Part shown: in pieces, positions 46,293 to 58,479 of the stretch
Layout of the letters: every line of letters begins with the position of its first letter
Position numbering within the stretch: position 1 is the stretch's first letter
Source of the DNA: Calliphora vicina
Lineage: Eukaryota; Arthropoda; Insecta; Diptera; Calliphoridae
NCBI RefSeq assembly: GCF_958450345.1
Contig: NC_088783.1
Span: 12,403,701 to 12,467,700 of the forward strand
Length of the DNA stretch: 64,000 nucleotides
Reading direction: 5' to 3'
Made by a program: the position numbers and the translations under genes
The notes under the pieces: generated by a model
What the model was told of the DNA's origin: nothing
Database searches by the model: none
The model's input: the letters and a program-made list of their open reading frames with translations, nothing else

Positions 46293-46298
46293 AATAAA
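46293..46298 (+). promoter_or_regulatory. Polyadenylation signal of the BTB gene
   Basis: AATAAA 96 bp after the stop codon. A second AATAAA at about 46607 could serve a longer 3' UTR. Confidence 0.5.
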
Positions 46299-47139
46299 GC
46301 GATATTTTCCAGGAAAACATTTTAAGCAATTGTTCGGATATTCTTTTCAATTAAGTTTACTATTGATGTTAGAATAAGAAAATAATAATAATAAAAAAAC
46401 ACTTTTTCTAAAACATATACACAACATTTTAATAGGAAAAAAAAACAAAACAAAATTTAAAAAATTTATTAAATTACAAAACAACTATTTAAGCTAGAAA
46501 GAAAATCCAAAACCATTGTCCACATGGCACCATAAATAACTATTTATTTTAAAAAAAAAAACCAAATATTTCTCATAAAACTCATTATCAATTTCATATA
46601 TAATTCAATAAATTATTTGCTCTGTATATTATTATTGTAATAGCAAAGACATACTCTCTCTCCTACATATCGTAAATCAAAGTTTTTTGCTTAAATGTAC
46701 CTTGAATTTCAAAATTATTTTAAAATGTTATAAAATATTAAAATGTGTTATTAATTTTTTTCCTTTACATTAACTTTACTCTATATATTTAATTATTAAC
46801 TCTTTATTAATGTTATTTTATTTAGAAAAAAACGTTTAAAGCAAAAATATATTTTCAATATCAAACAAATGTGTATTTTCTTAATAAAAATCTATTTAGA
46901 ATATTTTTGGATTAATTATAATTAAAAAAAAACAACAAAATATGTATTAAAAGTAACACACGCTTTTTTAAAAAAAGTGCTGTAACTGATTTTATTCTTT
47001 AAAAAATAAAATAAAAGCAAAATGTATTCATCATTAAGTGTATTGTATGTATCTGTATTTATTGTTGTCTTTTTAAAATCTCTTTAAACCAACAAAAAAA
47101 AAAAAAATTAATAAAATTTGAATATTTACAAGGAAAATG
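46299..47139. other. Intergenic or 3' UTR AT-rich stretch
   Basis: A-rich tracts only. No gene or element recognised. Confidence 0.4.
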
Positions 47140-48040
47140 TATTTTGAAACATTTTATTCAAAGTATTGGCCATTGTTAGCTATGACCTTTAGCCATCTTT
47201 CTGGCAACATATAGGCAATTCCATATCATCGTATGTGACATTTGAACACCTATAGAGTGTAATAGGTTTTGCAAAAATAAGAGTATCTGAAAAATAATTT
47301 GGTCTTTATGTTCCATTCAGAAGCTACTATATTTTAAAATAATAAAAAGTTCTTTCGAAATATTGTTGTACAAAATATTGAACGAAATAACGGTATATGT
47401 ACGTGACATAAAGCGGAGCTCATTTTGAGGTACATGTAGAAATTTGCGAAAATATTCGAGTCATGAGAGACGTTATGTTTTCTTTTAATTTAAACTATTA
47501 TTTTTGTCTTTAAAATGTTGTAATATGATCTAAATACTTTCACATAGTAACATTTTATTATTCTCTTCTATACAAATCATCTTGAAAAAAAATTTCAAGG
47601 GTTTTCGTGTTTTCAATCGTGGTAGCGATTCTCGTGGAATTGCCCATATGGATTCCGCGAAAAAAGAACTGCACATCTTTTGAGACCAAGAACGAGTCCA
47701 GACAATATCGGATACTCTGTTCTGAGGTGAAGCGTATCCCAGAGAGAGCGTTCTGCATCGATCTAAACAAATAGTAATCGGATTAGGCAAGGCCTGCACT
47801 AGAAGACGGGTGAGCTAAATCCTCCCAACCAATTCTTTCTAAATAGTTTTTTAACAGCTATTGCAACATGTGGCCGATTGTTGTCATGATGAAAAAGTAC
47901 GGTATCATGTCTGGCCGCCTATTCTGGATGTATTTCGGCCAAAGCTAGCTTCAAAAGAATCAGTTGCGTTCGGTACAGGTTCACTCTGATGGTCTGGTCA
48001 TGCTGGTTTCAGGAGTTCATACTAGATAAGACCCTTATGC
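47140..48040 (-). mobile_element. Mauritiana-type mariner, copy 4, interrupted
   Basis: Minus-strand frames give LFRSMQNALSGIRFTSEQSI near 47770 and FFAESIW near 47665. After the insert comes PERWL with IANNGQYFE-like remnants near 47200-47150. The N-terminal half is missing, although CACCCAATA near 48047 resembles the family terminus. A 432-bp MITE interrupts it at 47213-47644. Confidence 0.82.
47213..47644. mobile_element. 432-bp MITE inside mariner copy 4
   Basis: Ends GGCAATTCCA (47214-47223) and TGGAATTGCC (47635-47644). CATAT on both sides (47208-47212, 47645-47649) fits a 5-bp target duplication. Removing it restores the mariner reading G-I-H-M-L-P-E-R-W, which shows where the insertion fell. 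Superfamily not assigned. Confidence 0.75.
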
Positions 48041-48385
48041 TCCAACACCCAATACTTATTTTAATATTTTATATTAAAATCTCAATTTTAAAAAAAAGTG
48101 GCCATGTCCACTAAGCTTGCTCACTAAGCTAACGATTTACATTATATGGCTAGAAATGACTAATGTAATTTTCACAAACAGAATAAGAACCATATTTATA
48201 CCATTAACACTCTTTATTAAGGACCTTCAACAAAATCAAAATAATTTTTTAAACATTTTTAACATTTTTGTAGTATTTTATTTGTATATTTTTATTAACT
48301 TAATTTAACAAAAGACAAAGGACATAATTAATTAAATTCTAAAAATGAGAAAACAAAATTAAAAGATTTCTTTATTACGGCATTT

Positions 48386-49504
48386 ACAAAACAATGGAAA
48401 CTTAGGTATTAAACTTTGCAATAACTCAATATTTTGTTGGGTATCCCTTATTTTTTGCAACTGCTACACATCGTCGATTCATTGAACCAATTAAAGAGTC
48501 AATGGTCTCCTTTGAAATATTTTGCCATTCCCTTATAACCGCCTCCGATAAATCTTCCTTCCTGGTGTAATTTTGGGTTCTTATTTTACGATCTACAATT
48601 TCCCAGGCCACTTCAAAACACGTACCTCGTTGGATTTTAACCACTCGGTTACAATCCTAGAGGTGTGTTTCGGGTCGTTGTCGTGTTGGAATCTCCAGAC
48701 TAGGGGCATATTTTCCTCAGCGTATGGATACATAACATCGTTTAATATGGTTCTGTATCATATACCTGTCATGGTATCTTTTATAATATGAATTGTGCCC
48801 ATACCTTGCCCTGAAAATCAAAGTACACAAATAAGACTTTACAGTCTTATTTGTGTACTTTGGATCTAATCTTTTTCCCTTTGGTCGTCTTACAAATGTT
48901 CTCCCATCACTGCCTCTTAAATTGTATTTGGATTCGTCGGAAAAGAGAACAGTACTCCATTTCTGTATCGACCAGTTTAAATGATCCCTGGCAAATTGTA
49001 GACGAGCAGGACGGTTCTTTTTAGAAATGAGTGGTTTTCTCACAAGACGATATCAACCAAGACCAGCCTCATTAGGCTATTAACAACCTCTCGAGGAGTT
49101 TTGGGAATTTCTTGAACTCTATCGCTATTAAATTATCTTGTCTAGGAGTAGTCGTAGACCTCGTAATCTTCCACCTAAATGTTGAGTTTTTACAGAACCG
49201 GTCTCACGAAATTTCTTTATAATTTTTGAAACTGCTGATTTATTTATTGAATATTTGTCACAGATACTTTTTTGTTTTAAACCAGCTTTAAAACCGTTAA
49301 TTATTTTATTTTTTAAGTCTTCACAAATCTTAACTTTAGCCATTTTCGTTAACTTTGAAAAAAAGCAATTATGCGAAAAAACTTAGAAAAAGAAATTGTG
49401 AAAAATTACCAGAATTTAAAAATAAAATAAAATAACTGTAAACAGAATGCTTTTTACATCGTTCGTTTTACACTTCTTTCTTGCAGAAGTTTCCATTGTT
49501 TTGT
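48386..49504 (-). mobile_element. Tc1-type transposon, degraded, both termini present
   Basis: Identical 18-bp inverted ends ACAAAACAATGGAAACTT. The minus-strand transposase begins MAKVKICEDLKNKIINGFKA at 49343 with a helix-turn-helix ending INKSAVSKIIKKFRETG. It continues with WSTVLFSDESKYNLRGSDGR near 48960 (first catalytic Asp) and HDNDPKHTSRIV near 48690 (second Asp). It ends FEVAWEIVDRKI near 48600 and VAVAKNKGYPTKY at 48426. At least three frameshifts or stops disrupt it. The size of about 1.1 kb is a little short for Tc1 elements. Confidence 0.9.
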
Positions 49505-50530
49505 CAGTAGCGAAATAGTGAATATTTTTAATTTTGTTCCCTTTTTTCAGAATATAATTAATTATGTTGTTTGTTTTTCAGTTAATTTATATAAATAAAA
49601 CTATATAAGTAAAATATTAAAAAAAAAATTTTATTTTAAAAAAATTTGTGATAATTTTTTTAAATATGAATTTTTCAAATTAAACCTGCAAAGATTTACA
49701 AAATATTACAACTAACGGCTAAATACAAAATGTTTTCAATTTCACTTTATGTACCGGAAGTTTATACATTTAGCATAGACAGCAACCACAGTTATCAAAA
49801 CCTTTGGTTTATATTAAGTTTTTACGATTTGGATTTGTTTGTATAAATGGACATGATGGCAATGCTGCCTTTAGTACTCTGTACGTATGGTAACATTAAA
49901 TTATTTTCGTAAGCCAAAAAGTATGCAATACTTTTTTGAATTGTTTACTATCTTTGAACAAGATTGAACAATGGGATGATTTTTATTTGTGTCGTTATAA
50001 TTTTAAAAGTTGTTTAATGTAATATCATAAATTAATTAGAGCTTAATAAATTGTAATAAAACATTATTATGTAGCTTTTTTTTTTGCTATATTTAAACAA
50101 ATTAAATATTTTTGAATTATTTTATAAAAATTATGAATTTGCTATTTCTCACTACCCTAATAATTTAATAATTTATATTTCTCCTTCATAAGGTGTTTTT
50201 CATTCATTAAGCCGTAAGTTAAAATTAAGTAAAGAAGTTCTCAGGGGTACAATCCAAGGATGCAAAGTATTTGTGCTTAACACATAAGTCGTATAAAATT
50301 TTCTTACAAAACGGACATAATTATTCCGACTACACTAGAGTACACTACACTGCTGGTACAAGTGTGACAATTCTTCTTAAAGTAAATAATAACATCTCCT
50401 CTAAGATTTTATTACACTTCAAACACTTTTAATGTATAAATACATACTTATTTATCTTAGTATACAAGGATATCTCTTGTTAAATGTGTGTGGACGAGTA
50501 CAAACTACATATGTAAGTATATATGTACAT
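49505..50530. other. Non-coding AT-rich stretch
   Basis: No gene or element recognised. Confidence 0.4.
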
Positions 50531-50532
50531 TA

Positions 50533-51074
50533 GGGTGGCTCAAATGTTTACAAAATTGTAGGCAACTAAAATTAGTCTTTCGCACTTTTTAATATTTTTT
50601 AAACAAAAATAGTTCCTTTGGAACAAATATGTCAATAATTCGAAAATTTTTCTTTTAAAAATCCTTAACTTACATTACAAGCAATCACCCGGACAGAAAA
50701 TATAGTAGTACGTGATCATCGCAATCATTTCAACATCATAACAAGTTATTTAACAATATTATGGTCACTGTAATTATGTATTTATGTAGAGTAATATGTT
50801 ATAGTTGAACTTCACATGATTGCAACAATCATATATATGATTAATTAATATGTTTGTGGCAATAATTTTTATGATGAATGATTGTAACATATTATGATAA
50901 ATAATGATTTATCATATATGTATATGATTACTGCAATCATGTGAATAGTAACTGTAACATATTATGGTACAAGTATATAATCATGTTAAAATGATTAGGA
51001 TGAACATGTACATATATCCATGCTTTTTCTCTGAATAAGAATGATAAAATTTTAAAAATTTTTTGGCACCATCC
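50533..51074. mobile_element. Putative TA-flanked MITE with AT-rich palindromic interior
   Basis: Left end GGGTGGCTCAAA after TA (50531-50532). Right end, inverted, GGATGGTGCCAAA before TA (51075-51076). The interior repeats TGATTGCAACAATCAT-like dyads and ATATATGATT motifs. The termini match only approximately. Confidence 0.5.
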
Positions 51075-51640
51075 TAATATTCATTAACACATTTACCCAC
51101 ATGTTGTATGTTTGTATGAAATTTTCATTATTTATGCACTTAAGCATGATTTGTTTTGTTAAATACGTGTTTTGTGGACAATTTATGGCAGAAAAAAAAT
51201 TAAGAAAAAAAAACTGAAACTTTCGTCATTAAAAATGGGGAGCCAAATAAAAGGGTTAATGTGTTGTGTTGTTATTTTATTATTTTTATTATTATCAATG
51301 GCTACTTAGTGTAATTATGTTGAGGAGAGACTCATGTTAGAATATAATAAAAGAAAAAGCTATATCTATGAAAAATATGTTTTTTGAGATAGTCGATTTA
51401 TTGAAAAAGTGTCGTCTTTATATCTGTGAACTTTTGACAAAACAACTTAAGTGGAATTTTCAAATTTTTCAGGAGAGCTCAAAAACTGTTGAATTTATCG
51501 ATCAAAATTTTATACGAAATTAACCGTAAGCTCTCTTTTTTTGTGTCTTATTTCAGACTTTCTGGTTGAATTTTCCGTTTTGGTGTATTTAATGACTTAT
51601 AGTAAAATTTTACGGATAATATTTTTGCGGAACATTTAAA

Positions 51641-51725
51641 CCCCTTAAATCCCTGTTTTAATGGAGTTTGTTGCTCTTTTTTAAAAGAAGGACAAAAAAG
51701 ACCCATGCCTTGGGGATTTAGAGGG
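51641..51725. mobile_element. 85-bp piggyBac-type MITE in duplication unit 1
   Basis: Ends CCCCTTAAATCCC and, inverted, CCCTCTAAATCCCC, with TTAA on the right (51726-51729) and a mutated TAAA on the left. Confidence 0.6.
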
Positions 51726-51952
51726 TTAATATATTCTACAAAAATATTCTCCGCAACATTTTACATAAATTTGCTGAATACATTTTATACCTAAAATGTT
51801 CTTTAAAATAAAATTCGTAATAAATGCGAAATTAACCCTATACTCTCTTTTGTTCTGTCTTTTTTCTGATTTTCTGGTTGAATTTTCCGTTTTGATGTAT
51901 TCAGGGACTTATAGTAAAATTTCACGTATAATATTTTTGCGGAACATTTTAA

Positions 51953-52037
51953 CCCCTTAAATCCCTGTTTTAATGGTGTTTGTTGCTCTTTTTTAAAAGA
52001 AGGACAAAAAAGACCCATGTCTTGGGGATTTAGAGGG
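51953..52037. mobile_element. 85-bp piggyBac-type MITE in duplication unit 2
   Basis: Same element as in unit 1, here with TTAA intact on both sides (51949-51952 and 52038-52041), supporting piggyBac-type insertion. Confidence 0.68.
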
Positions 52038-52351
52038 TTAATATATTCTACAAAAATATTCTCCGTAACATTTTACATAACTTTGCGGAACACATTTTAT
52101 ACCTAAAATGTAAGGATCATATGGTTTCTTATGAAGATTAACAATAAGAATGTGCCAGAGTTGGGAACTTTAACCCGCCTTCAAATGAAATTCAGATGTA
52201 AACTTTCAAAACGCCGATACACGTGTCTTTTTTTTTTGTCTCCTCAATCAAAATTTATTGGTCGGACCTTGTAATTTTGGAAAAAATTTTATTTTGTTGT
52301 ATAGTGTTATTTGTCCTTGATGACAGAGGATAAATAATAAAATAATTATTT

Positions 52352-52500
52352 CTTCAACGTCTTTCAGACTTTTCTTTATAATAAATTGCGTTGAGAATCA
52401 TTTTGTTAGAAAATCCAACCAATCGACCAACTTCTCTATAAGATATTCCATCCGATATTAGTTTTTTGATTATTTCGTGTTTCTCCGCACTGGATCCATT
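52352..52500 (-). pseudogene. N-terminal helix-turn-helix fragment of a Tc1-like transposase
   Basis: The minus strand reads GSSAEKHEIIKKLISDGISY then REVGRLVGFSNKMILNAIYY and KEKSERR with no internal stop. The layout (helix, DGISYREVGRLVGFS turn, helix, basic linker) is that of paired-like Tc1/mariner DNA-binding domains. No catalytic part follows. Confidence 0.6.
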
Positions 52501-54999
52501 TTATTTAAAATATTTGCTTTTCGTTAAACTTTATGATCGAAATAATACAAATAAAAATCAAATCCTTTAAACATGTGTAAGTGGTTTTTCGGCATTTTTG
52601 TAATTTTTTACAATTCCAAGAGAAGTACTACATTTTTAAGATAGGGGACATGCTAAGCTATGTATCAAATATCACCATTTGTAAAAATACTAACACTAAT
52701 TATTTTTTTCCCAACTGAACATCGATATAAAACGAAGGAAAAAAATGTTTGTTAGATTCAAACCATTTTTGTAATTTTCAAATGGTCATATAATTCGTGG
52801 TATTGAAATGAGTCCATGAATATTCTCAATTGCAAGAAAAAACTCAGGATTCTCGAAATTTGTTTAAATTCATAAAAAATATTTCTTAAATTGAAAATAA
52901 AAACATGAAATATGATGTTTTTATTTTTCTTTTAAAACAAAAGTAATCTTTAGTTTTTCTAAGAAACTGCTGTTTCATAGAAACCGTGACAACGAATCAA
53001 AAAGAGAATCGAGAGAAAAAAATTCTTAGAAAATTACACTTAAAAATGCTACCCGTCCGTCAATACAGCATAATAAATGAACGAAAATGAAACAGAAATT
53101 CAACTAATAATTTGCGAAACACTATTACTAAAAAAAACAACAAAATTCATTCATGCACAGATAATGGAAAATCAAAAACAAAACGGATTGAAGAAAGTAG
53201 AGTACACGAAAAAAGTGGGTGACTAGCACAGACAGCTGTAGTAATAGAGTGGCAAATTTTCACCAAAAAAACCGAAGCAGAGGACACAGGGAAAACAACA
53301 ACAAGGGGAGCCTAAAGAAAGAAAATATTTTGGGGGATAATAAAACTCATAAAAAAGCTCTGGCTCTCTCGGCTATGGTAGGCATCCGCCCTAAAGATGT
53401 GATAAAATAGAGTAAAATTTTAAGGTAAAATGAGTAAATTTACCGTTATATTTATAAGAGTAATAAGAAGGAAGGGAAAAATAAAATAATGTTCCCATGA
53501 CAAAATACGAATAGTACATGAAATTAAATGTGAGAGTGAGCGAGTGAGTGGGGAGAGTGAATCGTAGGATACATACATAGAAATACTTATACAAGATTAT
53601 GGAAGAGTTCTAAATGTTGTTGTTGTTGTATTTGTTTATTTATTGTGAAAACAATAAATAGACAAAAAAAAAGTACCCGATTACATGTGCCGATTGTGGG
53701 GGAAAAAAGACATAAACACGCAAACAATGAATTCGTATAAAACGATGGGTTCTGTTTTTTGCTGCTGAGAGAACGAATGCGAATGTACGAGTATGTTGTA
53801 ATCAGACAAACAATTTTATCTACCACTATTGTTCAGACAAGGCTTTGACTTTCGTCTTAACGGCGGACGTCCTTGTCGTGCGTGCGTGTATATTATTTTT
53901 TCAAACGCAATGTACCGTTAAAACGTCCTGTGCACAGAAAAAAAAGAAAAAATACATTAATAAAAAATAGAAAAAAATTAAGAAATTTATATAAAACTTA
54001 AATGGAAATATGTAAATCTAGTTATACTTTTAAATAAAAATAAATTTAAACAAGTTTTGTTAATAAAATAAAGCTTTAAAAAGTGTTTAAACAAATTGCT
54101 TTAAAAATAGGTTGGTTTATATTAAATTTTGCAAAAATTATAGAAAAAAAAATGAGTAACCTTACTTGACAAAAAGCAAAAATAGAAAAGTGAAGTGATT
54201 AAAATTTTCCAATATAAAAATTGTTCCTGTATACACAAAAAAATTTGCTAAAGCTAACGAAAAAACCCCACACTTGCTTTTTAAAACGAAAATTGTTATT
54301 TATTTAGAAATTGTTGTTAAATTTATAATAATTAGCAAATTTGCTAGAAATTTAGTGTGTGAAAATTTTCTAATATGCGCATAATTTATTTGTACTATTT
54401 TTTTCATTTAATTTTTTTTCGGAAAAAAAGAACCTGGTTGCCATTTAACGCAATGCGTCGTTCATTCCTTGAGTGTTCCATGTTTGTGTGTTGTTTGTGA
54501 GTGTGAGTCTAAAATTTTATAAAGTGCTGCCAGACAGTTAAATAATGGATTTTATGTGTAAATGATTCTCTAGTTGGGAGTTTAATGTAAACATTTTTAA
54601 TTCATTTTTTACTATTTTCGTAAATGTTTTCTTTTGACTGGAATTACACAATAATCTCCCAGGTAAAGGGAAATAATTTTTATATAATCAAATTTTTAAT
54701 ATCTTATGTATATAAAATATTACATTATTACATCTGTTTAGTGTCAGAAAACTATAACGAAAATAAGAAAGCAAATAATAACAAAAGTGTTCACTCCAAA
54801 TCCTATTCTGGATTGGATTTGTAAATTGTCTCGGCATATCGTTTAGAGATGCCATGGATTACATTACCACATTGGATGTCATGTAGACACCCATAAGATA
54901 ATTCTTATAAATTTATATAAATACTGAGAAAATACTAATATTTTTCCAGTATTTAGATAAAACATCAGTCAGTTAGTAGTCGTTTTCACGACAAAAATA
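52501..54999. other. Non-coding stretch
   Basis: No gene identified. GAGTGAGCGAGTGAGTGG near 53535 and GTTGTTGTTGTATTTG near 53617 are simple sequence. A somewhat GC-richer patch at 53826-53900 (GGCGGACGTCC) is unexplained. Confidence 0.4.
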
Positions 55000-55365
55000 T
55001 CAGTCTGATGTAACTGTTACAGTCTGTGCATTGTAAACGTCACCTACCACTGCCACCTTTGTCTTCGAGAATTCATTGAAGATCTCAAATATGTTACCTT
55101 GCAGAGATTGTCCATTCGTGATCCACACATTAGAACATCTACAGAAGAATGCTCTGGGTGTGCAGTGGTCAATATTGTCCGTAAGTTCACCAATTAATCC
55201 TGTTTGTTTGCATGTCCAAAGTTGTAGCCTAAGAGCATTAAGAACAACCGTTGCAAAAAGATCATCAGTTTGCTGGATCCTATAAAACCTCTTCAGCAAA
55301 CAAGTGTGCCTTCTAACATCCATATCCTTGAAGTCACGCAAAAAGTATCCACCTAGGGTTCCCAA
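55000..55365 (-). CDS. Unrecognised 121-codon open frame, possibly a gene remnant
   Basis: The longest frame in this region starts MGTLGGYFLRDFKDMDVRRH and ends KVAVVGDVYNAQTVTVTSD. It is open beyond its first Met back to about 55380. Composition is ordinary for protein, GC is higher than around it, and Cys residues are frequent (in the CKQTG, DHCTPRAFFCRCSN segment). Upstream minus-strand sequence to about 55700 has stops in every frame. I recognise no domain. It may be a decayed exon or a transposon-borne gene. Confidence 0.3.
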   Translation of the reverse strand: MGTLGGYFLRDFKDMDVRRHTCLLKRFYRIQQTDDLFATVVLNALRLQLWTCKQTGLIGELTDNIDHCTPRAFFCRCSNVWITNGQSLQGNIFEIFNEFSKTKVAVVGDVYNAQTVTVTSD

Positions 55366-55724
55366 TATCCCGTCAGCTAGGTTTTGTCAGTGACAAAGAA
55401 GAAGTCCCACCATTTCCACCCCTTCTTAATCGTAAAGACTCCTATCGTGCATTTTGAACAAGCAGTAGCTCCTACTATATTTCGCAGTTCATGGAGTAAT
55501 TAGTGAAGAACACAAATTAGTTGTCTTGGAGTGATTGTACAATTCAAGTTATTCAGTAGGCTATTAACACATTAAATAGCTGTCAATGAAAGGTCTTCTA
55601 TATCTTCTGGTAGAGCCAATAATATCGAGTCTTACAGCAACCTTGTGTTAAGAGCAAAGGTGGTTAATTCAACATGCAAAACAGGGCCTTAGATTTCAGT
55701 AATAAAGTATGCAAGATACGAGAC

Positions 55725-56572
55725 GGGTCAATGAGTCCACGGCTTTTTGAATTTCCCGAAACTTAACTGAAAGGTCAGCACTGCCCCAGTCAACAGGCTT
55801 CTGTCAGTTGAATCATGTCAAAATTTTAACAAGCTGTGTCATTTAGTTTGTGTTTGACAGATATTGATAGCAGCCTACTCCGTGACTTCAGGATAAATTG
55901 GAAAAAAGTGAATTTAGTCTGCTCATTAAGCAATATTTTTGGCCGAAAAAAAAACAATTACTCAAATAAAGGCTAAGCTTGATAAATACTATGGGAACTC
56001 TGCACCATGAATTTCAATGGCAAACAAGTGGTTTACTGAATTTAGTTTTGACCGTACAAGCACGGAATATGCCGAACGTTCAGGATGTCCAGTTGAGTTC
56101 TCTATACACGAAACTATTGGAAAAGTTCACGATATGGCGTTAGTCGATCGGAAATTGAAAGTGAGAGCGATTGTAGAAGCTAATTTGGAATGATCACCTG
56201 GGTATGATAAAGCTTTCCGCAAGATTGGGTGTACAAAAGGGTACACATACATATGTGCAGTTTCCATGAATTATGCTACTTATTGCCCCCTCATCTACCC
56301 TATTCCCCGGATTTTGCCCCCAATTGACTATTTCTTGTTGCCGAATCTGAAGAAATATCTCGGCGGAAAGTGATTTGGCTCCAACGATGAAATTATCTCA
56401 CAAAAAATAGCTCTATTGATGACCTCGACAAATATTATTTTTTGGAAGGCATAAAAAAATTGGAGCAACGTTGGACAAAGTGCATCGAGCTCAAAGGAGA
56501 CTATGTTGAAATTAATTTTAATTTTGACCCACCCTTGTACTATCATAGTTTCCACAAATATATGATACATTA
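55725..56572 (+). mobile_element. Irritans-like mariner, internally deleted
   Basis: Left frames give TKAKLDKYYGNSAP-like sequence, then WFTEFSFDRTSTEYAERSGC and PVEFSIHETIGKVHDMALVD near 56035-56145. After a deletion, right frames give PDFAPIDYFLLPNLKKYLGG near 56305-56365 (third catalytic region) and KKLEQRWTKCIELKGDYVEI near 56450-56515. The outer ends share GGGTCAA motifs inverted. The block between (second catalytic Asp) is deleted at about 56205-56285. Confidence 0.82.
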
Positions 56573-56949
56573 ATAGGGTTTACCAGTTTTAATGGTCTAG
56601 GCCCTCTCTAGAGCACTTTTACATGAATTTATTACCGCAGTTTTCTCAGACACTCTCATCTGAATACTTTGATTCTAGGCTGAATTTCAAATCCAGAATA
56701 ACTCACAGCTACTTTGTACTATCTTATAAGAACAAAACTGTTAAAATGATACTTTCTCGAGAATTGTACAAGATAAGTATAAGACCACTCCTAATACTCC
56801 TCATAAAGCGTTCGAAGTGCCGAGCCCATTATTTTCTTTACATATTCATTTAAATATTGTTTATATTAATCTTTCTCTTGATATGTCATTGAGCTGAAAT
56901 TAGTTGTTAACTATTTATCAACTTTAAATAAAATGTCCATATTAACCAA

Positions 56950-57280
56950 ATTTCCAATTGGATTTTATTTTCCTGAAGATTCATTGGAAAGACAATTTTG
57001 TGGAGATTGATACCTAAAACACTACATTAGGTCAATGCTGTCCATTCGTAAAGCCGATTTTCGAATCTTTAAAATGTGTATGTCATAAAATTTTGTATAT
57101 AGGAACCTCCCCCGATGTGTAGATTCATTAAGATGTGATTTTTGGTAGTTCGAATTTTAAGGGGATACAAATGGATAAAAACAGGTAAAATCGGTATCTC
57201 TACATCTCCGCAACTAATAAAGCTGGCACCAAAAATCCAACATAATATGAATTTTTCCAAAAAAATAAGTGGGCAAAAAG
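56950..57280. repeat. Flank shared with the first minisatellite locus (inverted)
   Basis: Its reverse complement matches about 22060-22330 in blocks such as GATACCGATTTTACC, CCCCTTAAAATTCGAAC and AATCGGCTTTACGAATGG, with clear divergence between them. Confidence 0.65.
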
Positions 57281-57958
57281 GTAGTAGAAATACTTTTTTA
57301 AAAAATAGCATTTTTGCAATTTTTAAAAATAGTAGTAGAAATACTACTTTTTTAATAAAGGAGTAGAAATACTACTTTTTAAAAAATAGTAGAAATACTA
57401 CTTTTTAAAAAGTAGTAGAATACTTTTTAAAAAAGGAGTAGAAAACTATTTTTTTTTAAAAAAGGAGTAGAAATACTAATTTTTTAAAGAAATAGTAACA
57501 AAAATACAACTTTTTTCAAAAAAAAGGAGTAGAAATACTACTTAAATACTAACAAAAAAAAAAGATAAGAAATATGTACTACTTTTTTAAAAAAGGAGTA
57601 GAAAAACTAATTTATTTAAAAAAAGGAGTAGAAATACTACTTCTTTTAAAAAAGGAGTAGAAATACTACTTTTTTAAAAAAGGAGTAGATATACTACGGT
57701 TTTTAAAAAAGTAGTAGAAATACTACTTTTTTAAAAAAGGAGTAGAAATTCTACCTTTTTTATAAAAGGAGTAGAAATAATACTTTTTTTAAAAAAAATT
57801 AGTAGAAATACCACTTTTTTTAAAAAAAGGGAGTGGAAATACTACTTTTTTTAAATAAGGAATAGAAATACTACTTTTTAAAAATGGTAGTTTTCTACTA
57901 CTATTTTTAAAAAAGAAGCAAAAATACTACTTTTTTAAAAAAAGGAAATAAGTGAAAT
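57281..57958. repeat. Minisatellite array 2, inverted, decayed
   Basis: About 22-25 units of GGAGTAGAAATACTAC with A and T runs, the reverse complement of the 19857-21617 unit. More irregular than the first array, with truncated and altered units. Confidence 0.92.
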
Positions 57959-58479
57959 ACTAGAACATAAAAATATTTTTTATGTACAATAATAAGGCAC
58001 ATACTTTTCAGCGTAATAGCAAACGCCGGGTATCCGCTTTTACTCCATATAAAGTATATAGTATATTGATTTAAATATTGTGGATATTTGTCTCTCTTTT
58101 GAGTTGAACTTAGTTGTTCAATATTTATCTACTTCAGGATAACTTTGAATAAAATGACCATGTTACAAAAATTATGTGTGTGAAGTTAGCTCCGTCAGTT
58201 AGCTCCGTTTTTTAACATTACCTATGTTAATGTGTAAACTAACATACTTCGTACTCAAAGACTGTTAGGTTAACAGAGCTGCATTATTTTCAGCTCATTT
58301 AACATTTTATGATATAAAATCAAAATAAAATGGTTTTACCGATCATTCAGTTTAAATATATAATCACAATTTTTTTAAAAATTAGATAAAAAAAATTAAA
58401 TATTTATTTATGAACTATCGTTGATTTCTTTGCTTTTAGCGTATTTTTATACCAGATACATGAGAGACACATGGACATG
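57959..58479. other. Non-coding spacer between minisatellite and satellite
   Basis: No gene recognised. A TTAGCTCCGT motif is repeated at 58185 and 58199. Confidence 0.4.

Larger units (their letters stand above)
51516..52115. repeat. Tandem duplication, two units of about 322 and 278 bp
   Basis: Both units start GAAATTAACC (51516 and 51838) and share TTTCTGGTTGAATTTTCCG, TTTTTGCGGAACATTT, CTTGGGGATTTAGAGGG and ACATTTTATACCTAAAATG. They differ at scattered positions, roughly one in ten to twenty. Each unit is itself a loose palindrome (GTAAAAT..ACG..AATATTTTTG on both sides) with a short TTAA-flanked insert at its centre. Confidence 0.88.

Noticed and set aside
56328..56570. 80-codon minus-strand frame as a gene
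   Set aside because: It is antisense to the C-terminal part of a mariner transposase on the plus strand.
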